The translations under genes were made by a program, and so were the position numbers. The notes under the pieces were generated by a model. That model did not search any database and was not told the DNA's origin. It saw only the letters and a program-made list of their open reading frames with translations. From an uncultured Clostridia bacterium (GTDB taxonomy: Bacteria; Bacillota; Clostridia; Christensenellales; CAG-314): a stretch of 64,000 bases of DNA. The stretch is from NCBI GenBank assembly GCA_944364615.1, contig CALVWF010000005.1, positions 1 to 64,000 on the forward strand, read 5' to 3'. Positions 1 to 8,603 of the stretch are shown piece after piece (within the stretch, counting starts at the first letter, position 1; each line of letters opens with the position of its first letter).

Positions 1-313
1 TCGGTGATTGCCTTACGTGTGGAATCGCTGTACACCAGTTCCACCACCATTCCCGCAGCGTCAAAGGTTTCCCCTTCAATATACGCCGTCTTAGTGGGCT
101 GTGTAGTGACTTCTATTCCCGTTTCCACAACGGCGGGACTTACGGTAATGGTCACTTCGGCGGTAAACTCGCCGTAACTGACTGTGACCTTGTTGTCCGA
201 AAGAGTAAGCGGTCCTGTCTTGTCCACGGTGTAATCGGTGATTGCCTTACGTGTGGAATCGCTGTACACCAGTTCCACCACCATTCCCGCAGCGTCAAAG
301 GTTTCCCCTTCGA
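1..313. repeat. Tandem 234-bp Ig-domain repeat
   Basis: Bases 1-79 recur almost unchanged at 235-313, giving a 234-bp (78-codon) period inside the lipoprotein gene. The near identity at DNA level suggests recent duplication or recombination between repeats, so the copy number may vary between strains. Confidence 0.85.
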
Positions 314-440
314 CATACGCTGTCTTGGCGGGTTGAGTGGTAATCTCCAATCCGGTGATGGACGGAGCGCAACCGGCAAACGCCAACGACACTGCGATTG
401 CGAAAACAAAGAGCAAAAATGCGACACTCCTTTTTCTCAT
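1..440 (-). CDS. Ig-like repeat lipoprotein (Big_3 domains), 3' end outside window
   Basis: The gene starts at an ATG at 440, preceded by an AGGAGG site, and runs off the left edge. The protein begins MRKRSVAFLLF, with a hydrophobic signal and the lipobox-like FAGC, so it should be a lipid-anchored surface protein. After the cysteine come repeats of the type TKTAYVEGETFDAAGMVVEL, which fit bacterial Ig-like group 3 (Big_3) domains. One full repeat and most of a second are visible, with a 78-codon period and almost identical DNA. Such domains usually act as spacers or adhesion modules; any catalytic or binding domain would lie beyond the edge. Function is therefore open. Confidence 0.85.
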   Translation of the reverse strand, partial: MRKRSVAFLLFVFAIAVSLAFAGCAPSITGLEITTQPAKTAYVEGETFDAAGMVVELVYSDSTRKAITDYTVDKTGPLTLSDNKVTVSYGEFTAEVTITVSPAVVETGIEVTTQPTKTAYIEGETFDAAGMVVELVYSDSTRKAIT

Positions 441-966
441 ATAGTTCCTCCTTTAAATTATTTAAAATCCTTTGAAATCGGATAAAAATTCAATGTCCCT
501 GATACCATTATAAAGTAGCGACGGACAATTTAAATAGTTTTTACAAATCTTTTACAGGATATTTACAATGGACAATTAATTTTATTAAATATAAAACTAA
601 ATAATATAATATTTATATTAAAAGTAAATTTTAACGGAAAATATCAGGTGTTCCGTTGATGAAACTGCTTGCATTGCCGATTGACAGAATCGGCAGAACG
701 AATGATCGTATAAATGAGCCCGAAAACATTCGGGGCGAACGGAAATTTTTAAACATCTGACTTGTATTGAAAATTGCAATACAACATAACTGAAAACAAT
801 GGGAAAGAGGAATCAGAACGCCTGCGAACGCTCGGACAAGAAGGTGCAATGCCGATGTTTTCCCTACACGAAAGCACAGTGACAACGACATTGTAAAACA
901 AATTCCGACAAAAAAAACATAAACTGAATACGCCGATTATAACTTATAACAAAAGGAACAGTCAAA
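441..966. other. AT-rich intergenic region, no supported gene
   Basis: The region holds the leader of the lipoprotein gene, with a possible minus-strand -10 (TATAAT, 507-512), followed by AT-rich sequence. A minus-strand open frame at 631-891 encodes an 86-residue hydrophobic peptide containing FKNFRSPRMF and FVLPILSI. It faintly recalls the C-terminal half of AEC-type permeases, but it has no ribosome site and no clear start. At most it is a decayed remnant; I do not call it as a gene. Confidence 0.5.
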
Positions 967-1424
967 ATGAAAAACAGTACAAAATGTATATTGACGGCAC
1001 TGTCGGTAATAGCCGTAGCCGTTACGGGAAGTATATTTACCTATATCGGACAGCAATAGTACGGAACGCTCGACAAACCCTCTCAATGGCCGCCGAACTA
1101 TCTTTTTCCCATTGTGTGGAGCGTTATATATCTTCTGACGTTTGTTACGCTGTGCAACGTAGCCAACAAAAACGAAGGGCAAAAGCGGTTTTCGTTACGG
1201 CGGCAGTAAACGGAGTGCTTAACGTTGTGTGGTGCCTGACGTTTTTTACTTTGCGTCAGATATTTCCGGCATTGGCAGTGATACTTGTAAATCTGACTGC
1301 GTCCGTACTGCTTGTACTGCAAGTAAGACGTAACGGCAAACTGTGGTTCTACGTCATGCTTATTTACCCCGTCTGGATAACTCTTGCGACCGCTCTTAAC
1401 GGCGCAATCTGGATTCTCAACTGA
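967..1424 (+). pseudogene. tspO: tspO/MBR family protein, broken by a stop and a frameshift
   Basis: Read across two frames, the sequence gives a TspO/MBR-type (tryptophan-rich sensory, translocator) membrane protein. From the ATG at 967 (AAGGA upstream) the frame encodes a hydrophobic helix, then an in-frame TAG at 1057, then YGTLDKPSQWPPNYLFPIVW, the family's hallmark. The TAG sits where the family has the conserved Trp of WY..L.KP, so a single TGG-to-TAG change explains it. A one-base deletion near 1180-1195 then moves the frame; the rest (NGVLNVVWCLTFF, PVWITLATALN) continues to 1424. Other genes here do not read TAG as sense, so recoding is unlikely. This is a pseudogene unless both lesions are assembly errors. 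Confidence 0.8.
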
Positions 1425-1554
1425 ATTACGGTTCAGCCAAACATTTTACAAAACCGCATTTGCTCAGTTTACGACAAATGCGCATATGTTCACTCGTTTT
1501 AATTAAATTTGCTCACAAATCCCGTAAAATCCCGCTATAAAATAGTAAAAAATA

Positions 1555-1583
1555 TTGAAAATGTGTGCAAAATGTAGTAAAAT
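1555..1583 (+). promoter_or_regulatory. Promoter for the GH13-HAD pair
   Basis: TTGAAA (1555-1560), a 17-bp spacer and TAAAAT (1578-1583) lie about 55 bp before the GH13 start. The match to sigmaA-type promoters is good by eye. Confidence 0.55.
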
Positions 1584-1636
1584 TATTGTGTATGCGGACA
1601 AATTTCCGCACATCTGATTAAAGGAGGCTCTTCAAA

Positions 1637-3178
1637 ATGCCGAATTGGCTTAAAAATGCCGTTTTTTACGAAATTTATCCGCAAAGTTTCTACGATTCCA
1701 ACGGTGACGGTATTGGCGACATCAACGGTATAACGGAAAAACTTTCCTATATAAAAGACCTCGGCTTCAATGCGCTGTGGCTTAATCCTTGTTACCTGTC
1801 CCCATTTATGGATGCGGGCTACGACGTACAGGACTACGAAACGGTCGCCCCGAGATACGGAACAAACGCCGATCTGTACCGTTTGTTCGACAGTGCGCAC
1901 AAAATGGGCATGCACGTAATACTGGATCTTGTACCCGGTCACACATCCGACAAGCATCCGTGGTTCGAAGAAAGCAAGAAACCGCAACGCAACAAGTACA
2001 GCGACTTTTACATCTGGTCGGACAGCGCGTGGAGCAGACCGGAAGGTTACTCATGGGTGGCAGGAATGGCAGATCGTGACGGATGCTATATGCTCAATTT
2101 CTTCAACAGTCAGCCTGCGCTCAACTACGGATTCAACCATGTGACTCAACCGTCCTGGCAGATGCACTACACCGACGAACGAGTGGCAGGCACATTTGAC
2201 GCCATACTGGATGTAATGAGATTCTGGCTGGACAGAGGATGCGACGGATTCAGAGTGGACATGGCGGACAGTCTGGTAAAAAACGACGACGAAAAGACCG
2301 CAACGGCGTCATTGTGGCGCAAAGCAAGGAAAATGCTTGATGAGCAATACCCCGAAGCAATGCTGGTGTCCGAATGGTGCAACGCTCCCCGCGCAATAAA
2401 TATGGCGGGATTCCACTGCGACTTTATACTTAATCACTACGGCAAACTGACTTACTACGCATTCCGTCACAAAGACGAAAACGGTCAAAACAAAAGTTAT
2501 TTTTGCAAAACTGCACACGTTTCCGCTCATAACATGCTCAGACAGTATCTTGACGAACTGAACGAAACGTGCGGAAAGGGATATATCAGTTTGATTTCCG
2601 GCAATCACGATACCGAACGTATTTCCTACATGCTGGATGAAAGCGAACTTGCGCTTGCTTACACTATGTTGCTAACGCTTCCCGGAGTACCCTTCTTCTA
2701 CTACGGCGACGAAATCGCGATGAGATATATTCCGCAGCAGTCAAAGGAAGGAGGATTTCAACGCACTGGTTCGCGCACGCCGATGCAATGGGACGCCGAT
2801 GAGAAAAACCTCGGATTTTCTTCGGCAGACAGGGCGCGGTTATATCTCGATGTGGATCGCGGCGATGACGCTCCATGCGTACGCCAACAACTGGAAAAAC
2901 CCGATTCGCTGATAAACACCCTTCGCAAACTTATCAAACTGCGTCAGACCTATCCTCAACTACAGGCGGACGGCAAACCGGAAATACTCGTGTGCAACGA
3001 CGACGGCGTGCTTTGTTACAAACGCGATGACATTGCCGTGGCGTTCAACCCGACGGACAGACAGGCTGTTCTGCCAATGAGAACGGACAGACAGATTTTT
3101 GTTACAGGCAATGCAACTAACGACGGCGACAACACACTGCTCGCCCCGCAGACGGCAGTAATATTTGCCCTCAACTGA
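1637..3178 (+). CDS. GH13 alpha-glucosidase / alpha-amylase family enzyme
   Basis: A 513-residue cytoplasmic glycoside hydrolase family 13 protein without a signal peptide; the start has an AAAGGAGG site. It begins WLKNAVFYEIYPQSFYDSNG, typical of oligo-1,6-glucosidase, alpha-glucosidase and trehalose-phosphate hydrolase relatives. The catalytic set is visible: nucleophile D208 in GFRVDMAD, acid/base E246 in LVSEW and transition-state stabiliser D325 in SGNHDTER. The C-terminal 80 residues form the usual small beta domain. It would cleave alpha-glucosidic bonds of imported oligosaccharides; the exact linkage cannot be read from sequence. A HAD phosphatase follows 24 bp downstream, so the two are probably co-transcribed. 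Confidence 0.9.
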   Translation: MPNWLKNAVFYEIYPQSFYDSNGDGIGDINGITEKLSYIKDLGFNALWLNPCYLSPFMDAGYDVQDYETVAPRYGTNADLYRLFDSAHKMGMHVILDLVPGHTSDKHPWFEESKKPQRNKYSDFYIWSDSAWSRPEGYSWVAGMADRDGCYMLNFFNSQPALNYGFNHVTQPSWQMHYTDERVAGTFDAILDVMRFWLDRGCDGFRVDMADSLVKNDDEKTATASLWRKARKMLDEQYPEAMLVSEWCNAPRAINMAGFHCDFILNHYGKLTYYAFRHKDENGQNKSYFCKTAHVSAHNMLRQYLDELNETCGKGYISLISGNHDTERISYMLDESELALAYTMLLTLPGVPFFYYGDEIAMRYIPQQSKEGGFQRTGSRTPMQWDADEKNLGFSSADRARLYLDVDRGDDAPCVRQQLEKPDSLINTLRKLIKLRQTYPQLQADGKPEILVCNDDGVLCYKRDDIAVAFNPTDRQAVLPMRTDRQIFVTGNATNDGDNTLLAPQTAVIFALN

Positions 3179-3202
3179 ACACTTTATAAGGACGGATGAC
3201 AA

Positions 3203-4057
3203 ATGGACAAAACGATAGTAGCAATAATTTACGACTTCGACAACACCCTTTCCACCAAAGACATGCAGGAATTTACGTTTATTCCGTCATTGGGACTTAC
3301 CGCAAAAGAGTTCTGGGAAAAATGCGATGTGGTTTCGCGTCAATACAATATGGATCACATCCTCGCCTACATGTACCTCATGGCAACGATGTCCAAACAG
3401 TGCGGGTTGTCGCTGACTGCCGAAAAACTGCGCGAAATGGGTAAAGGCGTACAGTTCTTCGACGGCGTAAAGCAATGGTTTTCGCGCATAAACGCCTACG
3501 GCGCAAGTCTCGGACTGGAAGTAAGACACTACATCATCTCCTGCGGTCTGAAACCGATGATCGAAGGCTGTGACATTGCTCACGAATTTTACAACATATT
3601 TGCCTGCGACTACGCCTACGACGAAAACGGCGAACCCGTGTGGTCGTCCGTTGCAATAAATTACACGAGCAAAACACAGTTTCTGTACCGCATAAACAAA
3701 GGCGTCGAAGATGTGTGCGAACACAAAATGTTGAATATGTATATGCCGAAAGATCAGCGTGTTGTTTCCTTCGACAACATGATATACGTAGGTGACGGAC
3801 TGACGGATATTCCCAGTATGAAACTGGCACGTCAGCGCGGAGGATACGCGATAGGCGTTTACCGCAATCCCGACGACGCGACCTACCTTGTAGACGAAAA
3901 CCGTGTGGATTTTTACGTCAAAAGCGACTACACCGAAAACAGCGAAATGGATCTGGCAATGAAAGCCATTCTGGAAAAAATACGCGCGCAGAACAACTTT
4001 ACAGAACTGTCTCAGAAATCCACTTCGAGAGGCAATAAGCAACAGATGTCCCGTTGA
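3203..4057 (+). CDS. HAD-superfamily phosphatase
   Basis: A 284-residue cytoplasmic HAD hydrolase. Motif I is YDFDNTL near residues 10-16, with D11 the predicted nucleophile and D13 the acid/base; motif IV is YVGDGLTD with the Mg-binding aspartates. It lies 24 bp after the GH13 gene and ends at a strong terminator, so the two form a small operon. A role in removing phosphate from a sugar phosphate is plausible from context but not shown. The C-terminal ~20 residues are polar and probably disordered. The ATG at 3203 is preferred because AAGGA lies upstream and the DFDNT motif follows directly. Confidence 0.85.
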   Translation: MDKTIVAIIYDFDNTLSTKDMQEFTFIPSLGLTAKEFWEKCDVVSRQYNMDHILAYMYLMATMSKQCGLSLTAEKLREMGKGVQFFDGVKQWFSRINAYGASLGLEVRHYIISCGLKPMIEGCDIAHEFYNIFACDYAYDENGEPVWSSVAINYTSKTQFLYRINKGVEDVCEHKMLNMYMPKDQRVVSFDNMIYVGDGLTDIPSMKLARQRGGYAIGVYRNPDDATYLVDENRVDFYVKSDYTENSEMDLAMKAILEKIRAQNNFTELSQKSTSRGNKQQMSR

Positions 4058-4102
4058 AAAGCGGTACCGTGCAGCAATTTACCCGAAAATACAATTTAAT
4101 TA

Positions 4103-4130
4103 AAAAAACAGGCGATATCGCCTGTTTTTT
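4103..4130. terminator. Bidirectional terminator between convergent genes
   Basis: The palindrome ACAGGCGATATCGCCTGT is flanked by an A run and a T run, so it can end transcription from the HAD gene (+) and from the HD-RyR-SLOG gene (-). Confidence 0.85.
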
Positions 4131-4150
4131 TAATTGTACGAAACTATCAC

Positions 4151-6382
4151 TTACGCCTTACGGCTGCAATGCACAATGTGTATGTCTTTGCCGTCCTCAA
4201 GCCCCTTGTCGCGCGCCATTTCGATACAATGATAGGTGCCGCCCAGATTTACGGGATTGCCTTTTTCGTCCGTCAGAGGCGTTTTTTCGCCGTCCCACAA
4301 TGCAATTACCTTGTCGCACCGCGATACGATATACTCAGAGGCTTTCAGATAGGTGTAACGGCTGTCCTCAACAGTCTTGCACACAACTGCCTGCGCCAGA
4401 AGGTGACGCATTTCAATTTCGTCCTGTTCGGTAAATGTACCGTGTAACTTTGAATCAAGCCGAACGGAGTCTATATACTCTTCGTAAGGCAACGGCAGCA
4501 CCGCTTTGGTCGCGAGTCCCAATTCATTGGCGCACCGCACTATCAACTGATCCGCTCCGGTAGCGTAACCGGAATATACCACCACGCGGAAATCTTCGCT
4601 GTACTTTAACAGAATTTCTTTAACGGCCTGTTTTAACTGTTTTTCATCCCCGTTTAAATGTCTGTGCCCTATACCCGCAATGTTGAGGTCGGGTTTTCTG
4701 CCGTAACGGTATCTGTAAATACGTATGTTGTGACCCTGTTCATACAGCAAAGGTACCATATTTCTGACCATAAGCATGTCTTTTTGCTTTTCGCTTTCCG
4801 GTAACAGATCGTAAGGCACAAGACTGACGTGTTCTTTAAGGCTGTCGCGCTTTGCCCTGTCTTCTTTGCCAGTTTCCGCATCGATGTAGGATTTACCGTA
4901 ATGCCAGCCGTCTGCAAGTTTTTCTCTTACCCATCTCAAATGTTCCTCTCTTGCAAGAAATCCCAGGTCGTCTTCGTTGCCGTCACTTCCGTCGGTAAAA
5001 TCCGTCACCACGGGGTAATCCAATTCCTTATCGCTGAAAAAGCAGTTGACAAGTTCCAGTTTGTACATATACGACTGCGCTTGTCTTATATTGGACATTT
5101 TTGTTTCGAGGGGCAGTTCGTCAAAATCCGCACCGCCGTAAATACTTTGATAACTCTTGTGAATCGCTACGGCAAAATCGCACAGATTTACAAATTTTTC
5201 CTCAGACGCATATTGCTGACGGCGTCTTGTTTTCGCACTAATTCCTGCGGTTGCGGAAATTTCCGTGTGAGGCACTACAACTTTGTAAATATTGCCTATA
5301 AATTTGCTTTTACCGTTGTCGCATTGCAACGCAAGCACGTTTCTGTTGGGATACCCGCTGTTTCTTCCGGGGACCTCCACTTCGAAACTGTCGAAAATAT
5401 AATTCACAGCAATTTTGTTGTCCGTAATATCGAATTCCGCTTTCCATGCAAGGGGATCTTTCTTGCTGACGTACCCGAACGCCTCGCGATCCCAGTTCTG
5501 TAACTCGTCGCACAGCATAAGTAAATACGCCAGAGGATGTTCCGTTGCCGTAACCGCATGCGAACATTCTATATTGTACCTGTTTAAACTGTTGTGCAGC
5601 AGTATGGCCGTCAACACGTCCAGCGTCTGTTGAGTCACAACGTTGTCGGTCATTAGTTTGTTTGCCAGCACAGCCGCACTGTAATAGCCGTGATCCATAA
5701 AAGAGTCGGGAGCGGGACTTGTACGCTTGTCAAGAATATCCTGCACATACCCTCTGTCATAGCCCATACGCGTGCTTACTCCGTATGCGAGAAGACTGTT
5801 TATATCGGTAAATTTTTCATCCGTTTCCAGTTGCGTTCGGTCGCAGTCGGTTTTCAGCACGCTGTCAAAGTTGACGATAGCAACGCCCGGTACAGCCGGT
5901 AATTGCCACAACTCGGAAACGTAAGACTTGATCTGTTCGTGAGCAAGTTGGAAGGGATAGCCTATGTCGTGAAAAAGCGCGGTAAGTCCCCAGTTTTTTA
6001 AAAAATTCATATCGCCGTCTTTACAACGGTAAAAGTCATTGTAGATTTTTCTGTAAGGTTTGTTGTTGGCATATATCGCCACTCCTATCGCAAACACATA
6101 CACCGAGTGGACGTAATGATCGCGGTGTTTTGTGAGCAAACCTCCCGAATGGTATTCGTGATCGGCAAGCAATTCCAGCAATTTCTGAGTTGCCTTATAT
6201 CCGTTGCCGAACAAGCGGAACATTTCGCAAAAGCAGAAGTACACCGAAAAAGCGTCGCTCTTGGTACCGCTGTTGCAAAAGTCGTTTAACACCCTTTTGA
6301 AACATTGAAGATCCTTTTTACCGACGCTGTCCGATGTCGCGTCGAAGGGGAAGTTGTCGCACATTTCCGCAAGCGTATACAT
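4151..6382 (-). CDS. HD - RyR - SLOG three-domain protein, putative nucleotide-signal effector
   Basis: A 743-residue soluble protein with three recognisable parts. Residues ~70-300 look like an HD-superfamily phosphohydrolase: KHRDHYVH (86-92), the dyad in ALFHDIGY (H138, D139), H231 in MDHGYYSA, H263 in ILLHN and D292 in LCDELQNWDRE. Residues ~476-545 match the RyR domain (REEHLRWVREKLADGWHYG, then LVPYDLLPESEKQKD). Residues ~567-738 match a SLOG/Rossmann-like domain (IAGIGHRH, YSGYATGADQL, VLPLPYEEY, GGTYHCIEMA). SLOG and bacterial RyR domains were proposed by Aravind and colleagues to bind nucleotide ligands in conflict and signalling systems. It has its own consensus promoter, a GAGGT site and a terminator. 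Inference: nucleotide sensing coupled to HD-catalysed hydrolysis. Substrate unknown; domain calls are by eye. Confidence 0.8.
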   Translation of the reverse strand: MYTLAEMCDNFPFDATSDSVGKKDLQCFKRVLNDFCNSGTKSDAFSVYFCFCEMFRLFGNGYKATQKLLELLADHEYHSGGLLTKHRDHYVHSVYVFAIGVAIYANNKPYRKIYNDFYRCKDGDMNFLKNWGLTALFHDIGYPFQLAHEQIKSYVSELWQLPAVPGVAIVNFDSVLKTDCDRTQLETDEKFTDINSLLAYGVSTRMGYDRGYVQDILDKRTSPAPDSFMDHGYYSAAVLANKLMTDNVVTQQTLDVLTAILLHNSLNRYNIECSHAVTATEHPLAYLLMLCDELQNWDREAFGYVSKKDPLAWKAEFDITDNKIAVNYIFDSFEVEVPGRNSGYPNRNVLALQCDNGKSKFIGNIYKVVVPHTEISATAGISAKTRRRQQYASEEKFVNLCDFAVAIHKSYQSIYGGADFDELPLETKMSNIRQAQSYMYKLELVNCFFSDKELDYPVVTDFTDGSDGNEDDLGFLAREEHLRWVREKLADGWHYGKSYIDAETGKEDRAKRDSLKEHVSLVPYDLLPESEKQKDMLMVRNMVPLLYEQGHNIRIYRYRYGRKPDLNIAGIGHRHLNGDEKQLKQAVKEILLKYSEDFRVVVYSGYATGADQLIVRCANELGLATKAVLPLPYEEYIDSVRLDSKLHGTFTEQDEIEMRHLLAQAVVCKTVEDSRYTYLKASEYIVSRCDKVIALWDGEKTPLTDEKGNPVNLGGTYHCIEMARDKGLEDGKDIHIVHCSRKA

Positions 6383-6415
6383 ATGAATACCTCACATTAA
6401 CAAATTTATAAAATA

Positions 6416-6444
6416 ATTATAAAGAATGTCTGTCGCGTTGTCAA
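6416..6444 (-). promoter_or_regulatory. Promoter of the HD-RyR-SLOG gene
   Basis: On the minus strand, TTGACA (6444-6439), a 17-bp spacer and TATAAT (6421-6416) form a perfect sigmaA consensus, about 35 bp before the start codon. Confidence 0.8.
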
Positions 6445-6505
6445 TCGTAAACGGGCACTCGGATTTTACTGAAAAACAGTTTCCCACTTGCAATTTCAAA
6501 GCCGT

Positions 6506-6534
6506 TGACGTGACTACTCTATTGTGTTATAATA
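6506..6534 (+). promoter_or_regulatory. Promoter of the nrnA-nrnA-surE operon
   Basis: TTGACG (6506-6511), a 17-bp spacer and TATAAT (6529-6534) lie 30 bp before the first nrnA start. It faces away from the HD-RyR-SLOG promoter, with about 60 bp between the two -35 boxes, room for a shared operator. Confidence 0.8.
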
Positions 6535-6563
6535 AACTCTAAAACTTTTCAGAGAGGTATAAA

Positions 6564-7508
6564 ATGTTCCGAGAGGCTCTTGAACTTATAAAAAAGTTTG
6601 ACACCGTAATTATTCACAGACACACCAATCCTGACGGCGACGCAATAGGCAGTCAGGTAGGTCTGAAACATCTGATACAGACAAATTACCCCGACAAAAA
6701 AGTTTATGCCGTCGGGGACGAAGCAAAAAGATATTCCTTCATGCAAGACAGCGTAATGGACACCGTGGAAAGCGAAACTTTTGCAAACGCACTGTCAATC
6801 GTACTCGATACGTCTGCGAAATTTCTGATTTCCGACACACGCTACACCGATGCCGCCGCAACTCTCCGATTCGATCACCACTTGTTTGTGGAAAAAATCT
6901 GCGACGTGGAAGTAATAGACACTTCGAGAGAAAGTTGCTGCGGTCTTATAACGGCATTTGCGTTGCAAAGCGGTTGGAAGTTTTCGCCTGTTGCGGCACA
7001 ATCACTGTTTACGGGAATGGTCACCGACAGCGGACGTTTCCGTTACGACGCAACTACGCCCGAGACATTCCGACTTGCCGCAATGTTGCTGGAACAGGGA
7101 TTTGACATAAACGACGTCTATTCCCCTCTTTACGCCGACGATTTCGACATGATAAAACTGCGTGCGCAGTTTGTGCTGGAAATAAAATTCACTGCCAACA
7201 ACGTTGCATACATCTACACCGACAAACAACGCGTAGAGCAACTCGGCGTTGATACTTTTACCATTTCAAGAGGAATGGTAGGGGTTATGTCGGATATACG
7301 CGGCGTGGACAACTGGGTAAACTTTACCGAAACGGATCAGGGAGTGCTGTGCGAACTGCGTTCCAAGAAATACAACATAAATCCGATTGCCGTAAAATAC
7401 GGCGGCGGAGGACACCAGAAAGCAAGCGGAGCAACCGTTCCCGACAGAGAAACGGCAATGAAAATGCTTGCCGATCTTGACGCAATGTGCGCGTCGCAAA
7501 ACAATTGA
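6564..7508 (+). CDS. nrnA: DHH-family phosphoesterase, NrnA-like (copy 1)
   Basis: A 314-residue DHH/DHHA1 protein of the NrnA type, enzymes that degrade 2-5 nt RNA, pApA and 3'-phosphoadenosine 5'-phosphate. Metal-binding motifs are intact: NPDGDAIGS (22-30), VLDTS (D82), FDHH (103-106) and GMVTDSGRFR (151-160). The DHHA1 glycine-rich motif YGGGGHQKASGA lies near the C-terminus. An AGAGAGGT site precedes the start. It is followed 14 bp later by a related gene and then by surE. Paralogues side by side suggest divided substrate ranges (inference). Confidence 0.9.
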   Translation: MFREALELIKKFDTVIIHRHTNPDGDAIGSQVGLKHLIQTNYPDKKVYAVGDEAKRYSFMQDSVMDTVESETFANALSIVLDTSAKFLISDTRYTDAAATLRFDHHLFVEKICDVEVIDTSRESCCGLITAFALQSGWKFSPVAAQSLFTGMVTDSGRFRYDATTPETFRLAAMLLEQGFDINDVYSPLYADDFDMIKLRAQFVLEIKFTANNVAYIYTDKQRVEQLGVDTFTISRGMVGVMSDIRGVDNWVNFTETDQGVLCELRSKKYNINPIAVKYGGGGHQKASGATVPDRETAMKMLADLDAMCASQNN

Positions 7509-7522
7509 TCGCGAGGTATAAA

Positions 7523-8509
7523 ATGACAGAACAATTAATCAAAATGCAACAGGTATTGGACAAAATAGAACAATACGACAAAATAATCATCTCAAGACAC
7601 AAACGTCCCGACGGCGACGCAATAGGCTCCACAAAAGGACTGCGGGGTATTCTCAAACTGACCTATCCCGACAAAGACATAAGATTGGTCAACAGCGACG
7701 GTTCAGACTATCTTGCATTTCTTGGAGGAGAAGACAGCGCTCCCGACGATTCTTTTTACAAGGACGCACTGTGCATAATCATCGATACCGCAACGGAAGA
7801 CAGAATTTCCAATCCCAAATACTCTCTTGCCAAAGAAATACTTAAAATCGACCACCACATAGATTTAAAACCCTACGGCAATCTGTGCTGGATAGAAACA
7901 TGGCGTTCATCTTCCTGCGAAATGATTGCGTTTTTCTACCACACCTTTAAAGACAAACTCAAAATGGACAGGGAAACGGCAACTTATATCTACTGCGGTA
8001 TGGTGACGGACAGCGGTCGTTTCCGCTACGAAACGGTAACCGGCGACACATTGAGACTGGCAGGAGAACTGCTCGATTTCGGAATAAATACGGACAATCT
8101 TTTTGCAAATCTCTATCTTGAAGATTTTGAAATGCTCAAATTCAAGTCCTACGTCTATAAAAAAATGCAGGTCACTCCCAACGGAGTCGCGCACATCTAC
8201 GTCGACAAGGCAATGCAACGCCGTTTTGGCCTTACAACCGAACAGGCGTGCGAAGTCGTTTCCTTCCTGTCGGGAATTAAAGGCTGTATCGCATGGATAG
8301 CGTTTATCGAAATGCCCGACAAGACAATAAGAGTAAGATTGCGCAGTCGGTTTATGCAAATACATCAACTTGCCGAAAAGTACAACGGCGGAGGCCACGA
8401 ATATACCTGCGGAGCAACACTGTACAAACGTGAAGAATCGGAACTGATGATTGCGGACGCAGACCGTATGGTAGGCGAATACAAAGCAAACAATTCCGAT
8501 TGGCTGTAA
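7523..8509 (+). CDS. nrnA: DHH-family phosphoesterase, NrnA-like (copy 2)
   Basis: A 328-residue paralogue of the preceding gene with the same order of motifs: RPDGDAIGS, IIDTA, IDHH (DHH at 110-112), GMVTDSGRFR and YNGGGHEYTCGA. The ATG at 7523 is chosen because GCGAGGT stands just upstream; an in-frame upstream start would overlap copy 1 and lacks a site. The overall layout is conserved but the sequence between motifs differs clearly from copy 1, so the duplication is old. Expected activity is 3'-5' phosphodiesterase or phosphatase on short oligonucleotides, pApA or pAp, in the cytoplasm. Confidence 0.9.
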   Translation: MTEQLIKMQQVLDKIEQYDKIIISRHKRPDGDAIGSTKGLRGILKLTYPDKDIRLVNSDGSDYLAFLGGEDSAPDDSFYKDALCIIIDTATEDRISNPKYSLAKEILKIDHHIDLKPYGNLCWIETWRSSSCEMIAFFYHTFKDKLKMDRETATYIYCGMVTDSGRFRYETVTGDTLRLAGELLDFGINTDNLFANLYLEDFEMLKFKSYVYKKMQVTPNGVAHIYVDKAMQRRFGLTTEQACEVVSFLSGIKGCIAWIAFIEMPDKTIRVRLRSRFMQIHQLAEKYNGGGHEYTCGATLYKREESELMIADADRMVGEYKANNSDWL

Positions 8510-8603
8510 CATTACACAAAACAATATTTTAAATCATCCCACCGCAACGCTATTGGTTTCGGTGGTTGATTTTGTCATTTTAATGATTTTTACAGAGGTA
8601 CAT

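Noticed and set aside
631-891. Possible remnant of an AEC-type permease on the minus strand
   Set aside because: Likeness is limited to about 30 hydrophobic residues without start or ribosome site; chance cannot be excluded.
1057-1059. TAG read as a sense codon in the tspO frame
   Set aside because: Other genes here are uninterrupted and a second lesion (frameshift) exists in the same gene, so recoding is not needed.
3287-4042. A 251-codon frame antisense to the HAD phosphatase
   Set aside because: No start site, and the sense strand has intact HAD motifs in an operon context.
8539-8565. Terminator or riboswitch between nrnA copy 2 and surE
   Set aside because: Only a six-base stem (CCACCG/CGGTGG) with a 15-base loop and no T run; too weak to call.
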